From contig JBCAXA010000001.1 in assembly GCA_038534295.1 (NCBI GenBank), positions 1,488,001 through 1,552,000 on the forward strand: 64,000 bases of DNA, read 5' to 3'. Positions 32,302-41,408 of this stretch are shown one piece after another; the first letter of the stretch is position 1; each line of letters begins with the position of its first letter. The notes below the pieces were generated by a model, which made no database searches, was not told the origin of the DNA, and saw only the letters and a list, made by a program, of their open reading frames with translations. Made by a program: the position numbers and the translations under genes. The stretch is from JBCAXA01 sp038534295. Its GTDB lineage: Bacteria; Pseudomonadota; Gammaproteobacteria; Steroidobacterales; Woeseiaceae.

Positions 32302-33693
32302 CTAGACCGTCGACGAGTAGCTGGAGCCCTCCGGTCGTACCTGGCGGTCAAAGCACGCGGCAATACTGCGCAAAAACAGCCGGCCCTGCGCAGTCACGTC
32401 GATGCGGTGCTCGTGCACGTTTACAAGCTCGTCATCGGCGAGCGTGTTCAGCGCAAGCAGCTCATGCGCAAAGTAGCGGTCGAAATCGGCTTGAAAGGTT
32501 CGACTCCACGCGTCTTTGTCGAGGCTGCCGTAACACATGAGTTCGTCAATGACCGCGGCGACGCGACAATCGCCGTCCGATAATTCGTAGCCGCGATGAA
32601 TAGCGAGACGGTTGCCATCCATGGCAGCTGCGTAGGCACGCAGGTCCTTTTGATTCTGATAGTAGCCGTCGCCGATGCGGCTGATCGCCGAGACGCCGAG
32701 ACCTAGCGTGTCGAGATGTCGGCCGGACGCATAGCCCTGAAAACAGCGATGCATATCGTGGCGATCGCGAGCCCGCGCAAGGTGACTGCTTGGCAACGCG
32801 AAATGGTCCATGCCGATGTACTCGTAACCGGCCGACTGCAGCTCGGCGATAGTCTCTGCGAACATCGCCAGGCGACTCGCAGCGTCCGGCAGCTCACGAT
32901 CGCTGAGCAACCGCTGTGCCGGAAACAGCGCTGGCAAATGCGCATAGCTGAATACCGAGAGCGAATCCGGGTTCAGCGCCGTCACCGTTTTTAGGGTGGC
33001 CATGAAGCTCGCCGGTGTTTGCCGCGGCAACCCGTAAATGAGATCGAACGACACGGTCTTGAAACCAAACCGGCGTGCGTTCAGGACCAGCAACTCGAGC
33101 TCCTCCAGCGAATGAACCCGATTGACAGCCTCCTGCACGGCCGGATTGGTGTCTTGAACGCCGAAACTGACCCGATTGAACCCGAGCGACGCAATCTGGC
33201 CGAGTTCATGCGGATGCACCGATCGCGGATCGATCTCGATGCCGTAGTCGCGATCCGCGTGGTCGATCAGCGTGAAATCGCGCGCGAGCGAACTCATTAA
33301 CCCAGCGCGCTGCACGGCATTCAGAAACGTCGGCGTTCCGCCGCCGAAATGCAGCTGCTTAACTTCGCGGTCGCGGTCGAACATCGCACCCTTGCGTTCG
33401 ATTTCGCGATTCAGCGCCGTCAAGTAGCCACTGACGACCCCCGGGTTGCGGGTGACTTTTTTGTGGCAGCCGCAGTAGTAGCACAGCGTCCGACAGAACG
33501 GGATGTGCACGTACAGCGACAGCGGGGCCGGAATCAGTTCGTCGTTGCTCGTTCGAACGGCACGGTCGAACGCATCGTCGGCGACAGCCTCCGAGAAATT
33601 CAGCGCGCTTGGGTACGACGTGTAGCGCGGCCCGTTGACACCGTATTTTTCGATCAGCGGGATGTTCGGCGTCACCGATACAGGTCCAGCCAT
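32302..33693 (-). CDS. hemN: Oxygen-independent coproporphyrinogen III dehydrogenase
   Basis: A 463-residue radical-SAM enzyme. The cluster motif CRTLCYYCGC (C-x3-C-x2-C) is at about residues 63-72, preceded by PRYTSYPSALNFSEAV, the HemN N-terminal signature. It converts coproporphyrinogen III to protoporphyrinogen IX without O2, supplying tetrapyrrole for haem and bacteriochlorophyll at low oxygen. The ATG at 33693 has a CGGAG site about 8 bases upstream, which decides against upstream in-frame starts. It is divergent from the cbb3 operon and shares with it the gap carrying an FNR-like box. Confidence 0.96.
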   Translation of the reverse strand: MAGPVSVTPNIPLIEKYGVNGPRYTSYPSALNFSEAVADDAFDRAVRTSNDELIPAPLSLYVHIPFCRTLCYYCGCHKKVTRNPGVVSGYLTALNREIERKGAMFDRDREVKQLHFGGGTPTFLNAVQRAGLMSSLARDFTLIDHADRDYGIEIDPRSVHPHELGQIASLGFNRVSFGVQDTNPAVQEAVNRVHSLEELELLVLNARRFGFKTVSFDLIYGLPRQTPASFMATLKTVTALNPDSLSVFSYAHLPALFPAQRLLSDRELPDAASRLAMFAETIAELQSAGYEYIGMDHFALPSSHLARARDRHDMHRCFQGYASGRHLDTLGLGVSAISRIGDGYYQNQKDLRAYAAAMDGNRLAIHRGYELSDGDCRVAAVIDELMCYGSLDKDAWSRTFQADFDRYFAHELLALNTLADDELVNVHEHRIDVTAQGRLFLRSIAACFDRQVRPEGSSYSSTV

Positions 33694-33762
33694 CGTAAAA
33701 CTCCGTTCGTACATCGCAGCAATGACGGTGACGGAGTGTAGGCGGACCCAGCTGACTTGAAA

Positions 33763-33776
33763 TTGACCCAGATCAT
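33763..33776. promoter_or_regulatory. FNR-box-like site between hemN and ccoN
   Basis: TTGACCCAGATCAT matches TTGAT-N4-ATCAA at 8 of 10 defined positions. It is 70 bases upstream of the hemN ATG and 69 upstream of the ccoN ATG, so one site could serve both divergent genes, each a classical FNR target. An fnr gene lies just beyond hemN. Confidence 0.6.
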
Positions 33777-33844
33777 TTTGCCGGCTATTGCGCATTTCTA
33801 TAGTGAGCGCGGATTTGCTCTCACCTCGCGCAAAGGCACCGCGT

Positions 33845-35260
33845 ATGCAAACAAAAGCAACTTACATCGACGGAGTGGTCCGCCAGTTCACGCTGGCGAC
33901 TGTCCTGTGGGGCGTGGTCGGCATGCTCGTCGGCGTCTACATCGCCGCTGAGCTGATCTGGCCAGCCCTCAATTTCGAGCTGCCGTACCTTACGTACAGT
34001 CGGCTGCGACCGCTGCACACGAACGCCGTCATATTTGCGTTCGGTGGCTGTGCGTTGTTCGCAACCTCTTATTACGTCGTGCAGCGCACCTGTCACACGC
34101 CGCTGGCGTTTCCGGGGCTTGCCAAGTTTACGTTCTGGGGCTGGCAAACCGTCATTCTGCTGGCCGCGATTACGCTGCCGCTCGGTATCACGCAGAGCAA
34201 GGAATACGCCGAGCTCGAGTGGCCCATCGACATACTGATCGCGGTCGTTTGGGTGTCCTACGCGGTGGTCTTTTTCGGCACCGTTGCGCAGCGCAAGGTC
34301 AAGCACATTTACGTCGCGAACTGGTTCTATGCGGCGTTCATTCTGACCGTTGCCGTTCTGCACATCTTCAACAACCTCGCGATACCGGTGTCGCTCACGA
34401 AGTCGTACCCGATCTACACGGGAGTCGTCGACGCGATGATGCAGTGGTGGTACGGCCACAACGCGGTCGGCTTTTTTCTGACCGCTGGCTTTCTCGGCAT
34501 GATGTATTACTTCACGCCGAAGCAGGCGGGTCGGCCGATCTACTCATACCGGCTGTCGGTGGTGCATTTCTGGGCGCTGATCGCGATTTACATGTGGGCA
34601 GGTCCCCATCACCTGCACTACACGTCGCTGCCGGACTGGGCGCAGTCGCTTGGCATGGTGTTTTCGCTGATCCTGCTGGCGCCGTCATGGGGCGGCATGA
34701 TCAACGGCATCATGACCTTGTCTGGGGCGTGGCATAAGTTGCGTTCCGATCCCATCTTGAAGTTCATGATCGTTGCGCTGTCGTTCTACGGCATGTCGAC
34801 GTTCGAAGGGCCGATGATGTCCATCAAAACCGTGAACGCGCTGTCGCACTACACGGACTGGACCATCGGCCACGTCCACTCCGGCGCGCTCGGCTGGGTC
34901 GCGATGATGACCATCGGCTCGGTCTACTGTCTGTTGCCGAAACTCTACGGTCTTCAGTCGATGTACTCGACCCGACTGATCGACTGGCATTTCTGGATGT
35001 CGACGATCGGTGTCGTGCTGTATGCCGCATCGATGTGGGTGTCGGGTATCGCCCAGGGCCTGATGTGGCGCGCCATGGACGAGAACGGGATGCTGACCTA
35101 CTCGTTCATCGAGTCGCTGAAGTTCACGTACCCGTACTACGGACTGCGCTTGCTCGGCGGCATGATCTTCCTCGGCGGCATGTTCCTGATGGTCTACAAC
35201 ATCTGGCGCACGATCCCGAGCGAGAAACCGACCGCGGTCAGCGTGCCGGCACCGGCCTAG
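33845..35260 (+). CDS. ccoN: cbb3-type cytochrome c oxidase subunit I
   Basis: A 471-residue haem-copper oxidase with about twelve helices. HTNAVIFAFGG (low-spin haem b ligand region, about residue 58), WYGHNAVGFFLTAGFLG (CuB histidine region near 201) and HHLHYTSLPDWAQS (near 255) are typical of CcoN; SHYTDWTIGHVHSGALGW near 335 holds the haem ligands. It is the catalytic subunit of the high-affinity oxidase used under microaerobic conditions. It heads the cco operon and starts at the ATG at 33845, 152 bases from the divergent hemN start. Confidence 0.97.
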   Translation: MQTKATYIDGVVRQFTLATVLWGVVGMLVGVYIAAELIWPALNFELPYLTYSRLRPLHTNAVIFAFGGCALFATSYYVVQRTCHTPLAFPGLAKFTFWGWQTVILLAAITLPLGITQSKEYAELEWPIDILIAVVWVSYAVVFFGTVAQRKVKHIYVANWFYAAFILTVAVLHIFNNLAIPVSLTKSYPIYTGVVDAMMQWWYGHNAVGFFLTAGFLGMMYYFTPKQAGRPIYSYRLSVVHFWALIAIYMWAGPHHLHYTSLPDWAQSLGMVFSLILLAPSWGGMINGIMTLSGAWHKLRSDPILKFMIVALSFYGMSTFEGPMMSIKTVNALSHYTDWTIGHVHSGALGWVAMMTIGSVYCLLPKLYGLQSMYSTRLIDWHFWMSTIGVVLYAASMWVSGIAQGLMWRAMDENGMLTYSFIESLKFTYPYYGLRLLGGMIFLGGMFLMVYNIWRTIPSEKPTAVSVPAPA

Positions 35261-35270
35261 GAGTGAAGGC

Positions 35271-35876
35271 ATGAAACACGAATTTCTAGAACGCAATACC
35301 CACTACCTGGTCGTGCTGATCATCGCCGTCATCAGCGTCGGCGGGCTGATAGAGATCCTGCCGCTGATGGCGAGCGGTGCCGGTACCGACCCGATCGAAG
35401 GCATCGAGCCGTATCCGCCGCTGAATCTGGCCGGCCGCGACGTGTATATCTCGGAAGGCTGCTACGTCTGTCACTCGCAGCAGATTCGGCCGTTTCGCAG
35501 CGAGACCGAGCGCTACGGCCCGTACTCGGTAGCCGGCGAATTCGTCTACGACCGGCCCTTTCAGTTCGGCTCGAAGCGCACCGGTCCAGATCTCGCTCGC
35601 GTTGGCGGTAGGTACAGCGACGAATGGCATCGGATTCATATGCTCAACCCGCGCGATCTCGTGCCGGAATCGAACATGCCGGCCTATCCGTGGTTAGCGC
35701 AACGGGTGGTTGATCCGGATCTGGTCGTTGCCAAGATGCGCGCGCTCAAGATGCTCGGCGATCCCTACACGGACGAACAAATCGCCGCCGCGCGCGACGC
35801 GGTCGAGGGCAAAACCGAACTCGATGCGCTGATTGCTTATCTGCAGGGTCTCGGCCTTGCCCGGTCGGCTCGCTAG
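35271..35876 (+). CDS. ccoO: cbb3-type cytochrome c oxidase subunit II (mono-haem cytochrome c)
   Basis: A 201-residue protein with one N-terminal transmembrane anchor (about 12-32) and a single haem-binding site CYVCH (C64, C67, H68) followed by SQQIRPFRSE. The downstream ESNMPAYPWL gives the methionine ligand. CcoO passes electrons from CcoP to CcoN. It begins 10 bases after ccoN and is followed by ccoQ. Confidence 0.97.
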   Translation: MKHEFLERNTHYLVVLIIAVISVGGLIEILPLMASGAGTDPIEGIEPYPPLNLAGRDVYISEGCYVCHSQQIRPFRSETERYGPYSVAGEFVYDRPFQFGSKRTGPDLARVGGRYSDEWHRIHMLNPRDLVPESNMPAYPWLAQRVVDPDLVVAKMRALKMLGDPYTDEQIAAARDAVEGKTELDALIAYLQGLGLARSAR

Positions 35877-35888
35877 GAGATTGGAACG

Positions 35889-36056
35889 ATGGATATGGGA
35901 CTGATTCGCGGCCTGATCACGGCAATTCTGCTGGTCGCCTTCATCTTGCTGTGCCTACGCACGTATCGCGCCGGTCGGCGCGGCGAATTTGACGAGGTCG
36001 CGTCGCTGCCGCTGGAGGGTGACGACGACGCGCCACTGGAGAACCGTCATGAGTAA
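35889..36056 (+). CDS. ccoQ: cbb3-type oxidase small subunit (CcoQ)
   Basis: A 55-residue membrane protein with one helix (about residues 5-24) and an acidic C-terminal tail (EGDDDAPLENRHE). Size, single helix and position between ccoO and ccoP identify it as CcoQ, which stabilises the oxidase. It starts 12 bases after ccoO and its end overlaps the ccoP start by 8 bases. Confidence 0.9.
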   Translation: MDMGLIRGLITAILLVAFILLCLRTYRAGRRGEFDEVASLPLEGDDDAPLENRHE

Positions 36057-36960
36057 CGCCTGGAGTATCTTTGTCATCGTCGGCACGGTGATCACGGTCA
36101 TCGCGACGTTCTGGCTGATCTTCTGGTCGAGTTCGCAGGGACCCGAACCGTCGGGTGACGGCGCCGATACCGGTCACAGCTGGGACGGACTGACCGAGCG
36201 CAACGAGCCGCTGCCGCGTTGGTGGCTGTGGCTATTCATCCTGACGCTGATATTCAGCATCGTCTATCTGGTGCTGTTCCCGGGATTGGGTACTCAGAAC
36301 GGTCTGCTTGGTTGGAGCCAGGAGGCGCAATACGACGAGGAGGTCCGCGCCGCTGAGGAGCGCTACGGGCCGCTGTTCGCAAAATACGCGGCGCTGCCCG
36401 ACGACGAACTCGTTCATAACGCCGAGGCGCTGGCCGTCGGCCGTAGCCTATTCGCCAATTACTGCTCGCAGTGCCATGGCTCGCTCGGCCGCGGCGCCGC
36501 ATCGTTTCCAAACCTGACGGACGACGATTGGCTGTATGGCGGGAGCCTGTCGGCAATCGAAATCAGCATCAAACAGGGTCGCAACGGTGTCATGCCGGCA
36601 CTGGGCGCAACCTTTGCGAACGACGCCGCGATTGACCAGATGGTGACGTACGTACGCGGCATGCCCGCCGGCCAGGACACCGCCTCGCCAGCGCACGGTA
36701 TGTACGTTGCGCTTTGTGGCGTTTGTCACGGCGCGGACGGATCGGGTATGACGGCCCTTGGCGCGCCGGCGCTGAACGACGACATTTGGCTGTACGGCGC
36801 ATCGCCCGATGCCGTGCGGATATCGATTGTTGAAGGTCGAAATGGCGTCATGCCGGCGCACGACAAGTTGCTCGGCGCCGACCGCGCGCGGCTGCTCGCG
36901 GCGTATGTTTACAGCCTCAGCGCTGGCGATGACGACGTGCAATCTGCGGCGGTTCGGTGA
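36049..36960 (+). CDS. ccoP: cbb3-type cytochrome c oxidase subunit III (di-haem cytochrome c)
   Basis: A 303-residue protein. Two membrane helices lie near residues 6-26 and 58-78, followed by two cytochrome c domains with haem motifs CSQCH (C139, C142, H143) and CGVCH (C223, C226, H227). The segment HSWDGLTERNEPLPRWW is the conserved CcoP linker. It takes electrons from soluble cytochromes or HiPIP-type donors and passes them to CcoO. The ATG at 36049 overlaps ccoQ; the end overlaps the next gene as GTGA. Confidence 0.97.
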   Translation: MSNAWSIFVIVGTVITVIATFWLIFWSSSQGPEPSGDGADTGHSWDGLTERNEPLPRWWLWLFILTLIFSIVYLVLFPGLGTQNGLLGWSQEAQYDEEVRAAEERYGPLFAKYAALPDDELVHNAEALAVGRSLFANYCSQCHGSLGRGAASFPNLTDDDWLYGGSLSAIEISIKQGRNGVMPALGATFANDAAIDQMVTYVRGMPAGQDTASPAHGMYVALCGVCHGADGSGMTALGAPALNDDIWLYGASPDAVRISIVEGRNGVMPAHDKLLGADRARLLAAYVYSLSAGDDDVQSAAVR

Positions 36961-37265
36961 ACGAGCAAGACGCAGCGAGCGTTGCCTGGTCGCGGGACGC
37001 GCAAAAGCGCGGCATCTTAATCTGGATTTCGTTCCTTGTTGCCTGCGTCATGTCGGTCGTGTTCTTTGCGCTCGTCGACCCGCAGCTCATCGTCGAAGAC
37101 TTGAGCGTCGGACTGGCCGACTCGCGCGAAGCCGGTTATGCCGTGATGTTTTTCTTTCTGTGGGTTACAGCCTTGGTGACCGGCTGGCTGTGTCTACGTC
37201 TTGCGAGGCGCAAGCGCAATTGGCCGAAACCGGTCGGCGCAGGAACCAACCTCAATGAGCACTAG
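36957..37265 (+). CDS. Small two-helix membrane protein of the cco operon, function unknown
   Basis: A 102-residue protein with a GTG start overlapping the ccoP stop and an end overlapping ccoG. Two hydrophobic segments lie at about 20-40 and 61-82, separated by an acidic loop (DPQLIVEDLSVGLADSREAG). It is not a standard cco subunit I can name, and it is too short and different for CcoH/FixH. Placement between ccoP and ccoG with overlaps on both sides argues for a role in oxidase assembly or stability, which is inference. Confidence 0.75.
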   Translation: MNEQDAASVAWSRDAQKRGILIWISFLVACVMSVVFFALVDPQLIVEDLSVGLADSREAGYAVMFFFLWVTALVTGWLCLRLARRKRNWPKPVGAGTNLNEH

Positions 37266-38646
37266 CGTGACCGGCGAGTCGCCGAGCAATCGCAGCATGT
37301 ACGTGCGCGAGGAGAAAATACATCCGCGCGAAGTCGACGGACGCTTCGACCGCCTGCGCAAATTGGCGATGGTGGTTCTGCTCGGCATGTTCTACGGCGG
37401 CCCGTGGCTAACCTGGGAAGGCCGTCAGGCAGTGCTGTTCGATCTGCCGGCGCGCAAGTTTTATCTGTTCGGTTTAACGTTTTGGCCGCAAGACTTTCTG
37501 TATCTCGCGCTGCTGCTGATCATGGCGGCCATCAGTTTGTTCTTCTTTACGGCATTGGCCGGCCGCTTGTGGTGCGGGTATGCCTGCCCGCAGACGGTCT
37601 GGACCGAAGCCTTCGCGTTGATTGAGCGTGCCTTCGAGGGGCGCCGCGCGCAGCGCATCAAACTCGACAAAGCACCGTGGACCTTCGACAAACTTTGGCG
37701 CAAAACGGGCAAGCAGATTGCTTGGATTGCGTTTGCGCTGTTCACGGGCTTCTGCTTCGTGGCCTATTTTGTGCCGGTCGACGAACTCACCCAACAGGTC
37801 CTCACACTGACGATCGGCGGTTGGACGCTGTTCTGGGTGCTGTTCTACGGATTCGCAACGTATGGCAATGCCGCGTACATGCGCGAACAGGTCTGCAAGT
37901 ACATGTGCCCGTACGCGCGCTTCCAGAGCGCGATGTTCGATAAGGACTCGTTGATCATCACGTATGACGTCGGCCGCGGCGAGCCGCGGGGTGGCCGCAG
38001 CCGCAAAGCCGATCCGGCATCGCTGGGACTCGGCGACTGCATCGACTGTACGCTGTGTGTGCAGGCCTGCCCAACCGGTATCGATATTCGCGACGGACTG
38101 CAGTACGAATGCATCGCGTGCGCGGCCTGCATCGACGCCTGCGATTCGGTGATGGACAAGATGGACTACCCGCGCGGCCTGGTGCGCTACAGCACCGAGA
38201 ATGCGATGTCGGGCCAGCGCACACGGGTCTTCCGGCCGCGTGTTTTGATTTACGCAACGCTACTGACGGTCCTCGGCGGCGCGTTTGTCACGTCGCTGGC
38301 GACACGCGTGCCACTGATTGTCGATGTCATCAAGGATCGCAACTCGCTGTATCGCGAAGTCGGCGTCGCCGGTATCGAGAACACCTACCAACTGCACATC
38401 ATCAATAAGGACCGCGACGCCCACGAATACGAGATCAGCGTCGCTGGAGTCGAGGGCATTCATCTCACCAGCGAGGCGCGGGTCTCTGCGGCGGCTGAGA
38501 CGCTGATTAATGTCCCGGTCGCGGTGCAGGTGCCACACGAATACGCCAGCGGCGGTCATGCAATCACTTTTACCGTTCGCTCGCTCGATGAACCCACGAT
38601 CGAGCGCGTCGAACAAAGCCGCTTTCGCGGCCCGGTAACGAGGTAG
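37255..38646 (+). CDS. ccoG: cbb3 oxidase maturation ferredoxin-like protein CcoG (FixG/RdxA)
   Basis: A 463-residue membrane protein with about five helices. Cysteine motifs include CGYACPQTVW (about residue 108), CKYMCPYARF (near 217) and two ferredoxin motifs CIDCTLCVQACP and CIACAACIDACD (near 263-303), expected to bind [4Fe-4S] clusters. The C-terminal immunoglobulin-like domain is present. CcoG is required for maturation of cbb3 oxidase and is implicated in copper reduction. The ATG at 37255 overlaps the preceding gene by 11 bases. Confidence 0.95.
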   Translation: MSTSVTGESPSNRSMYVREEKIHPREVDGRFDRLRKLAMVVLLGMFYGGPWLTWEGRQAVLFDLPARKFYLFGLTFWPQDFLYLALLLIMAAISLFFFTALAGRLWCGYACPQTVWTEAFALIERAFEGRRAQRIKLDKAPWTFDKLWRKTGKQIAWIAFALFTGFCFVAYFVPVDELTQQVLTLTIGGWTLFWVLFYGFATYGNAAYMREQVCKYMCPYARFQSAMFDKDSLIITYDVGRGEPRGGRSRKADPASLGLGDCIDCTLCVQACPTGIDIRDGLQYECIACAACIDACDSVMDKMDYPRGLVRYSTENAMSGQRTRVFRPRVLIYATLLTVLGGAFVTSLATRVPLIVDVIKDRNSLYREVGVAGIENTYQLHIINKDRDAHEYEISVAGVEGIHLTSEARVSAAAETLINVPVAVQVPHEYASGGHAITFTVRSLDEPTIERVEQSRFRGPVTR

Positions 38647-38650
38647 CCCA

Positions 38651-38824
38651 ATGAATCACAGAAATCCGCAAGACATCTGGTACCGCAACCCAATGGTGTG
38701 GTTGGTCGTTTCTATCCCGTTGGCAACGATCATTGGCTGCCTGGCAACGATCACCATCGCGATCACCCATCCGGATACGCTGATCGAACGCGTTGCCGAC
38801 ACGGAGATGGCGGCCGAGCAATGA
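38651..38824 (+). CDS. Short FixH/CcoH-like single-helix protein
   Basis: A 57-residue peptide with a membrane helix at about residues 15-39 (MVWLVVSIPLATIIGCLATI), 4 bases after ccoG and overlapping ccoI as ATGA. Position between ccoG and ccoI is that of ccoH/fixH, and the helix resembles the FixH N terminus, but the usual periplasmic domain of over 100 residues is absent. It may be a minimal form of CcoH. The frame is intact with no sign of a frameshift, as the next gene starts immediately. Confidence 0.7.
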   Translation: MNHRNPQDIWYRNPMVWLVVSIPLATIIGCLATITIAITHPDTLIERVADTEMAAEQ

Positions 38825-41253
38825 CCGAACGCTGCCGACATTGCGGCGAACCAGCTGGGCCGTCGCCGATTCGGGTCGCGACGGACGGCGGTGCGGCGCT
38901 GTTCTGTTGTGCCGGCTGCCACGCCGCGTGGACATGGATCACCGCTGCCGGGCTTGCGCGCTACTATCGCCAGCGCGAAGCCGGTCAGCCGGTGAGTGTC
39001 GATACCGAGCGTTTCAGTGATTTCGCCTTGCCGGATGTGGCGGCTCACTACGTCGCCGAAGCAGACGACGGCAGTGCGACCGTCAGCTTGCACATTGGCG
39101 GCATGCGCTGCGCGGCGTGCGTTTGGCTACTCGAAAAAGTCGCCGAACAAACGGCCGGAGTCTTGTCTTGTGACGTAAGTTTCGCAACGCACCGCGCGAT
39201 CGTTCGCTTCGACCCGACGACGATCGATCTTGCCGGCGTCCTGCATGCACTGGCGCGGCCAGGTTTTCAGCCGGAGCCAGTCGTGCCCGGTGAACTGTCC
39301 AATGCCCAAACCAATGAACGACGCCACGCGCTGCGGCGCCTCGCCGTCGCTGCGCTGTTCGGCATGCAGACCATGATGCTGGCCTTTGCGCTGTACTTGG
39401 GCGACGCCTACGGCATGACGGACGCGACGCGTACGCTGCTCGAGTTTGCGAGCATGGTGTGCACGCTGCCCGTCATTGCCTATGCCGGCGCACCGTTCTT
39501 CCGCGGCGCCTGGCGCGGGCTCGTCGAGCGTCAGCCCGGCATGGATTTGCCGGTGGCGCTCGCGCTCACCGTCGCATTCACGACATCGGTATTGGCCACG
39601 TTCAGCATCGGCACGACGGTCTACTACGACTCGGTTGCGATGTTCGTGCTGCTGCTCACCGGCAGCCGTTTCTTGGAGCTGGCCGCGCGCCATCGTGCCG
39701 AGGACGGTGTCGCGGCGCTGGCGCGAATGCTGCCCGACGCCGTCGATCGACTGAACCCCGATGGCAGCGTCGAACGCATCGCGCGGCGCGAACTCAGGTC
39801 GGGCGATCGAATTCGCGTGCGCACGGGCGACACGCTGCCGGTCGACGGACGCATTGTCAGCGGTCAGCTCGGCGTCGATGAAGCCTTGCTGTCCGGCGAG
39901 TCTCGGCCGCTGCCTCGCAGCGTCGGTGAATCGGTGTGCGCCGGCGCCGGTGTCGCCGCCGGCAGCGCTACGCTGGTCGTCGAGCGAACCGGTGCGTCAA
40001 CGACATTGGCGGAAGTAGGTCGTTTGCTCGAACGAGCCGGCCACCAGCGAGCCACGACGCGCGCGTTTGCCGATCGCCTGGCGAGCGTGTTCGTGGTGGC
40101 GGTTGTCCTCGTTGCCGCGCTCGCGGCAACCGTTTGGAGTCAGATCGATGCCGCCCGCATCGTACCGGTGACATTAGCGGTGCTGATCGTGGCTTGCCCG
40201 TGCGCGCTCGCGCTTGCCACCCCGACAGCACTTTCGGCAGCAGCGACCCGGCTGGCGCGCGATGGCCTGCTGCTGTCTGGCGCCGGATTGCTCGAGCGCT
40301 TTCGTCCCGGCATGACACTGCTGACCGACAAAACCGGCACGTTGACCAACGGTCGACCGGTGCTGTCGGCCACGCACGCGCTAGCGGGTGTTAGCGCCAC
40401 CCATTGCCGGGCGATCGCGGCGGCCTTGGAGGCGGAATCCGAACATCCACTGGCGCGCGCGTTTGTGCCGTTCGCGGCCGGCGTCAGCTTGGACGCTCCG
40501 GCCGATGTACGGGTTGGCGAAGGCGTCTGCGGCACCATCGATGGCGTTGAATACCGGCTCGGTCGCGCCTCGTTTGTCGCGGCCATCGCTGGTTGCGAGC
40601 CAGCGCAGACTGCAAACGCGGAGAGCCGTGTGTACCTCGGCCGCGCCAACGAGTGGCTGGCATCGTTCGACGTCTGCGATGCGCTGCGCGCCGATGCGCC
40701 AGCGAGCGTGGCTGCCCTCCGGCAAGCCGGTATCAAGGTCGTCATTGCGAGTGGCGACTCGCCAACGGCCGTTGCCGTGGCAGCGCGTGAACTCGGCGTT
40801 CACGACTGGCACGCCAATCTGTCGCCGGCCAACAAGCTGGAGCTGCTGGCGAATCTGCACGCCGCCGGCGAATCGGTCGTGATGCTCGGCGACGGCGTCA
40901 ACGATGCGCCGGTGCTTGCGGCCGCCGATGCGTCGATCGCCATGGGCGGCGGCACGGCGCTCGCACGCGCCAACGCTGACGCGATTCTCGTCGGCGATAC
41001 GCTAACGCCACTGGCAACCTTGGCCGACGTCAGTCGCCGCACTCGCTGGATCGTCCGGCAGAGCGCCGCCTGGGCGATCGCCTACAACGGATTGGCGGTG
41101 ACCGCCGCTGCGCTGGGCTTGATCACGCCGTGGATGGCGGCGATCGGCATGTCGGCCAGTTCCTTGCTGGTCGTGTCCAATGCGCTGCGGCTGCGACGTG
41201 CCACGGCTGATCGCAGCAGCGAGCTCACCGTGCTCGCGGAGCGCACCGTATGA
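38821..41253 (+). CDS. ccoI: Copper-translocating P-type ATPase CcoI (FixI/CopA2-like)
   Basis: An 810-residue P1B ATPase. The N terminus has a CxxC pair and a CCAGC motif (about residues 5-33), then an HMA domain with MRCAAC near 96. Catalytic features are the CPC copper site (about 459-461), the phosphorylation motif DKTGTLT (about 502) and GDGVNDAP near 690. CcoI exports copper for insertion into the CcoN binuclear centre. The N-terminal cysteine-rich extension is typical of FixI-type rather than CopA. It overlaps ccoS by 4 bases. Confidence 0.96.
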   Translation: MTERCRHCGEPAGPSPIRVATDGGAALFCCAGCHAAWTWITAAGLARYYRQREAGQPVSVDTERFSDFALPDVAAHYVAEADDGSATVSLHIGGMRCAACVWLLEKVAEQTAGVLSCDVSFATHRAIVRFDPTTIDLAGVLHALARPGFQPEPVVPGELSNAQTNERRHALRRLAVAALFGMQTMMLAFALYLGDAYGMTDATRTLLEFASMVCTLPVIAYAGAPFFRGAWRGLVERQPGMDLPVALALTVAFTTSVLATFSIGTTVYYDSVAMFVLLLTGSRFLELAARHRAEDGVAALARMLPDAVDRLNPDGSVERIARRELRSGDRIRVRTGDTLPVDGRIVSGQLGVDEALLSGESRPLPRSVGESVCAGAGVAAGSATLVVERTGASTTLAEVGRLLERAGHQRATTRAFADRLASVFVVAVVLVAALAATVWSQIDAARIVPVTLAVLIVACPCALALATPTALSAAATRLARDGLLLSGAGLLERFRPGMTLLTDKTGTLTNGRPVLSATHALAGVSATHCRAIAAALEAESEHPLARAFVPFAAGVSLDAPADVRVGEGVCGTIDGVEYRLGRASFVAAIAGCEPAQTANAESRVYLGRANEWLASFDVCDALRADAPASVAALRQAGIKVVIASGDSPTAVAVAARELGVHDWHANLSPANKLELLANLHAAGESVVMLGDGVNDAPVLAAADASIAMGGGTALARANADAILVGDTLTPLATLADVSRRTRWIVRQSAAWAIAYNGLAVTAAALGLITPWMAAIGMSASSLLVVSNALRLRRATADRSSELTVLAERTV

Positions 41254-41408
41254 GCATTCTTTTGCTTTTGATTCCGCTGGCACTGCTGCTGCTCGGGATC
41301 GCGGTAGCGGCGTTTTTCTGGGCCGCCGACAACGGCCAGTTCGACGACCTCGAGGCGGAAGCCGTCCGCATCTTGCTCGACGACGACGAACCGGTCGGGC
41401 GCGACTAA
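41250..41408 (+). CDS. ccoS: cbb3 oxidase maturation protein CcoS
   Basis: A 52-residue protein with one N-terminal helix and an acidic tail; the AFFWAADNGQFDDLEAEAVRIL block at about residues 21-42 is the CcoS signature. It is needed for cofactor insertion into cbb3 oxidase. It overlaps ccoI (ATGA) and the next gene (TAATG). Confidence 0.94.
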   Translation: MSILLLLIPLALLLLGIAVAAFFWAADNGQFDDLEAEAVRILLDDDEPVGRD

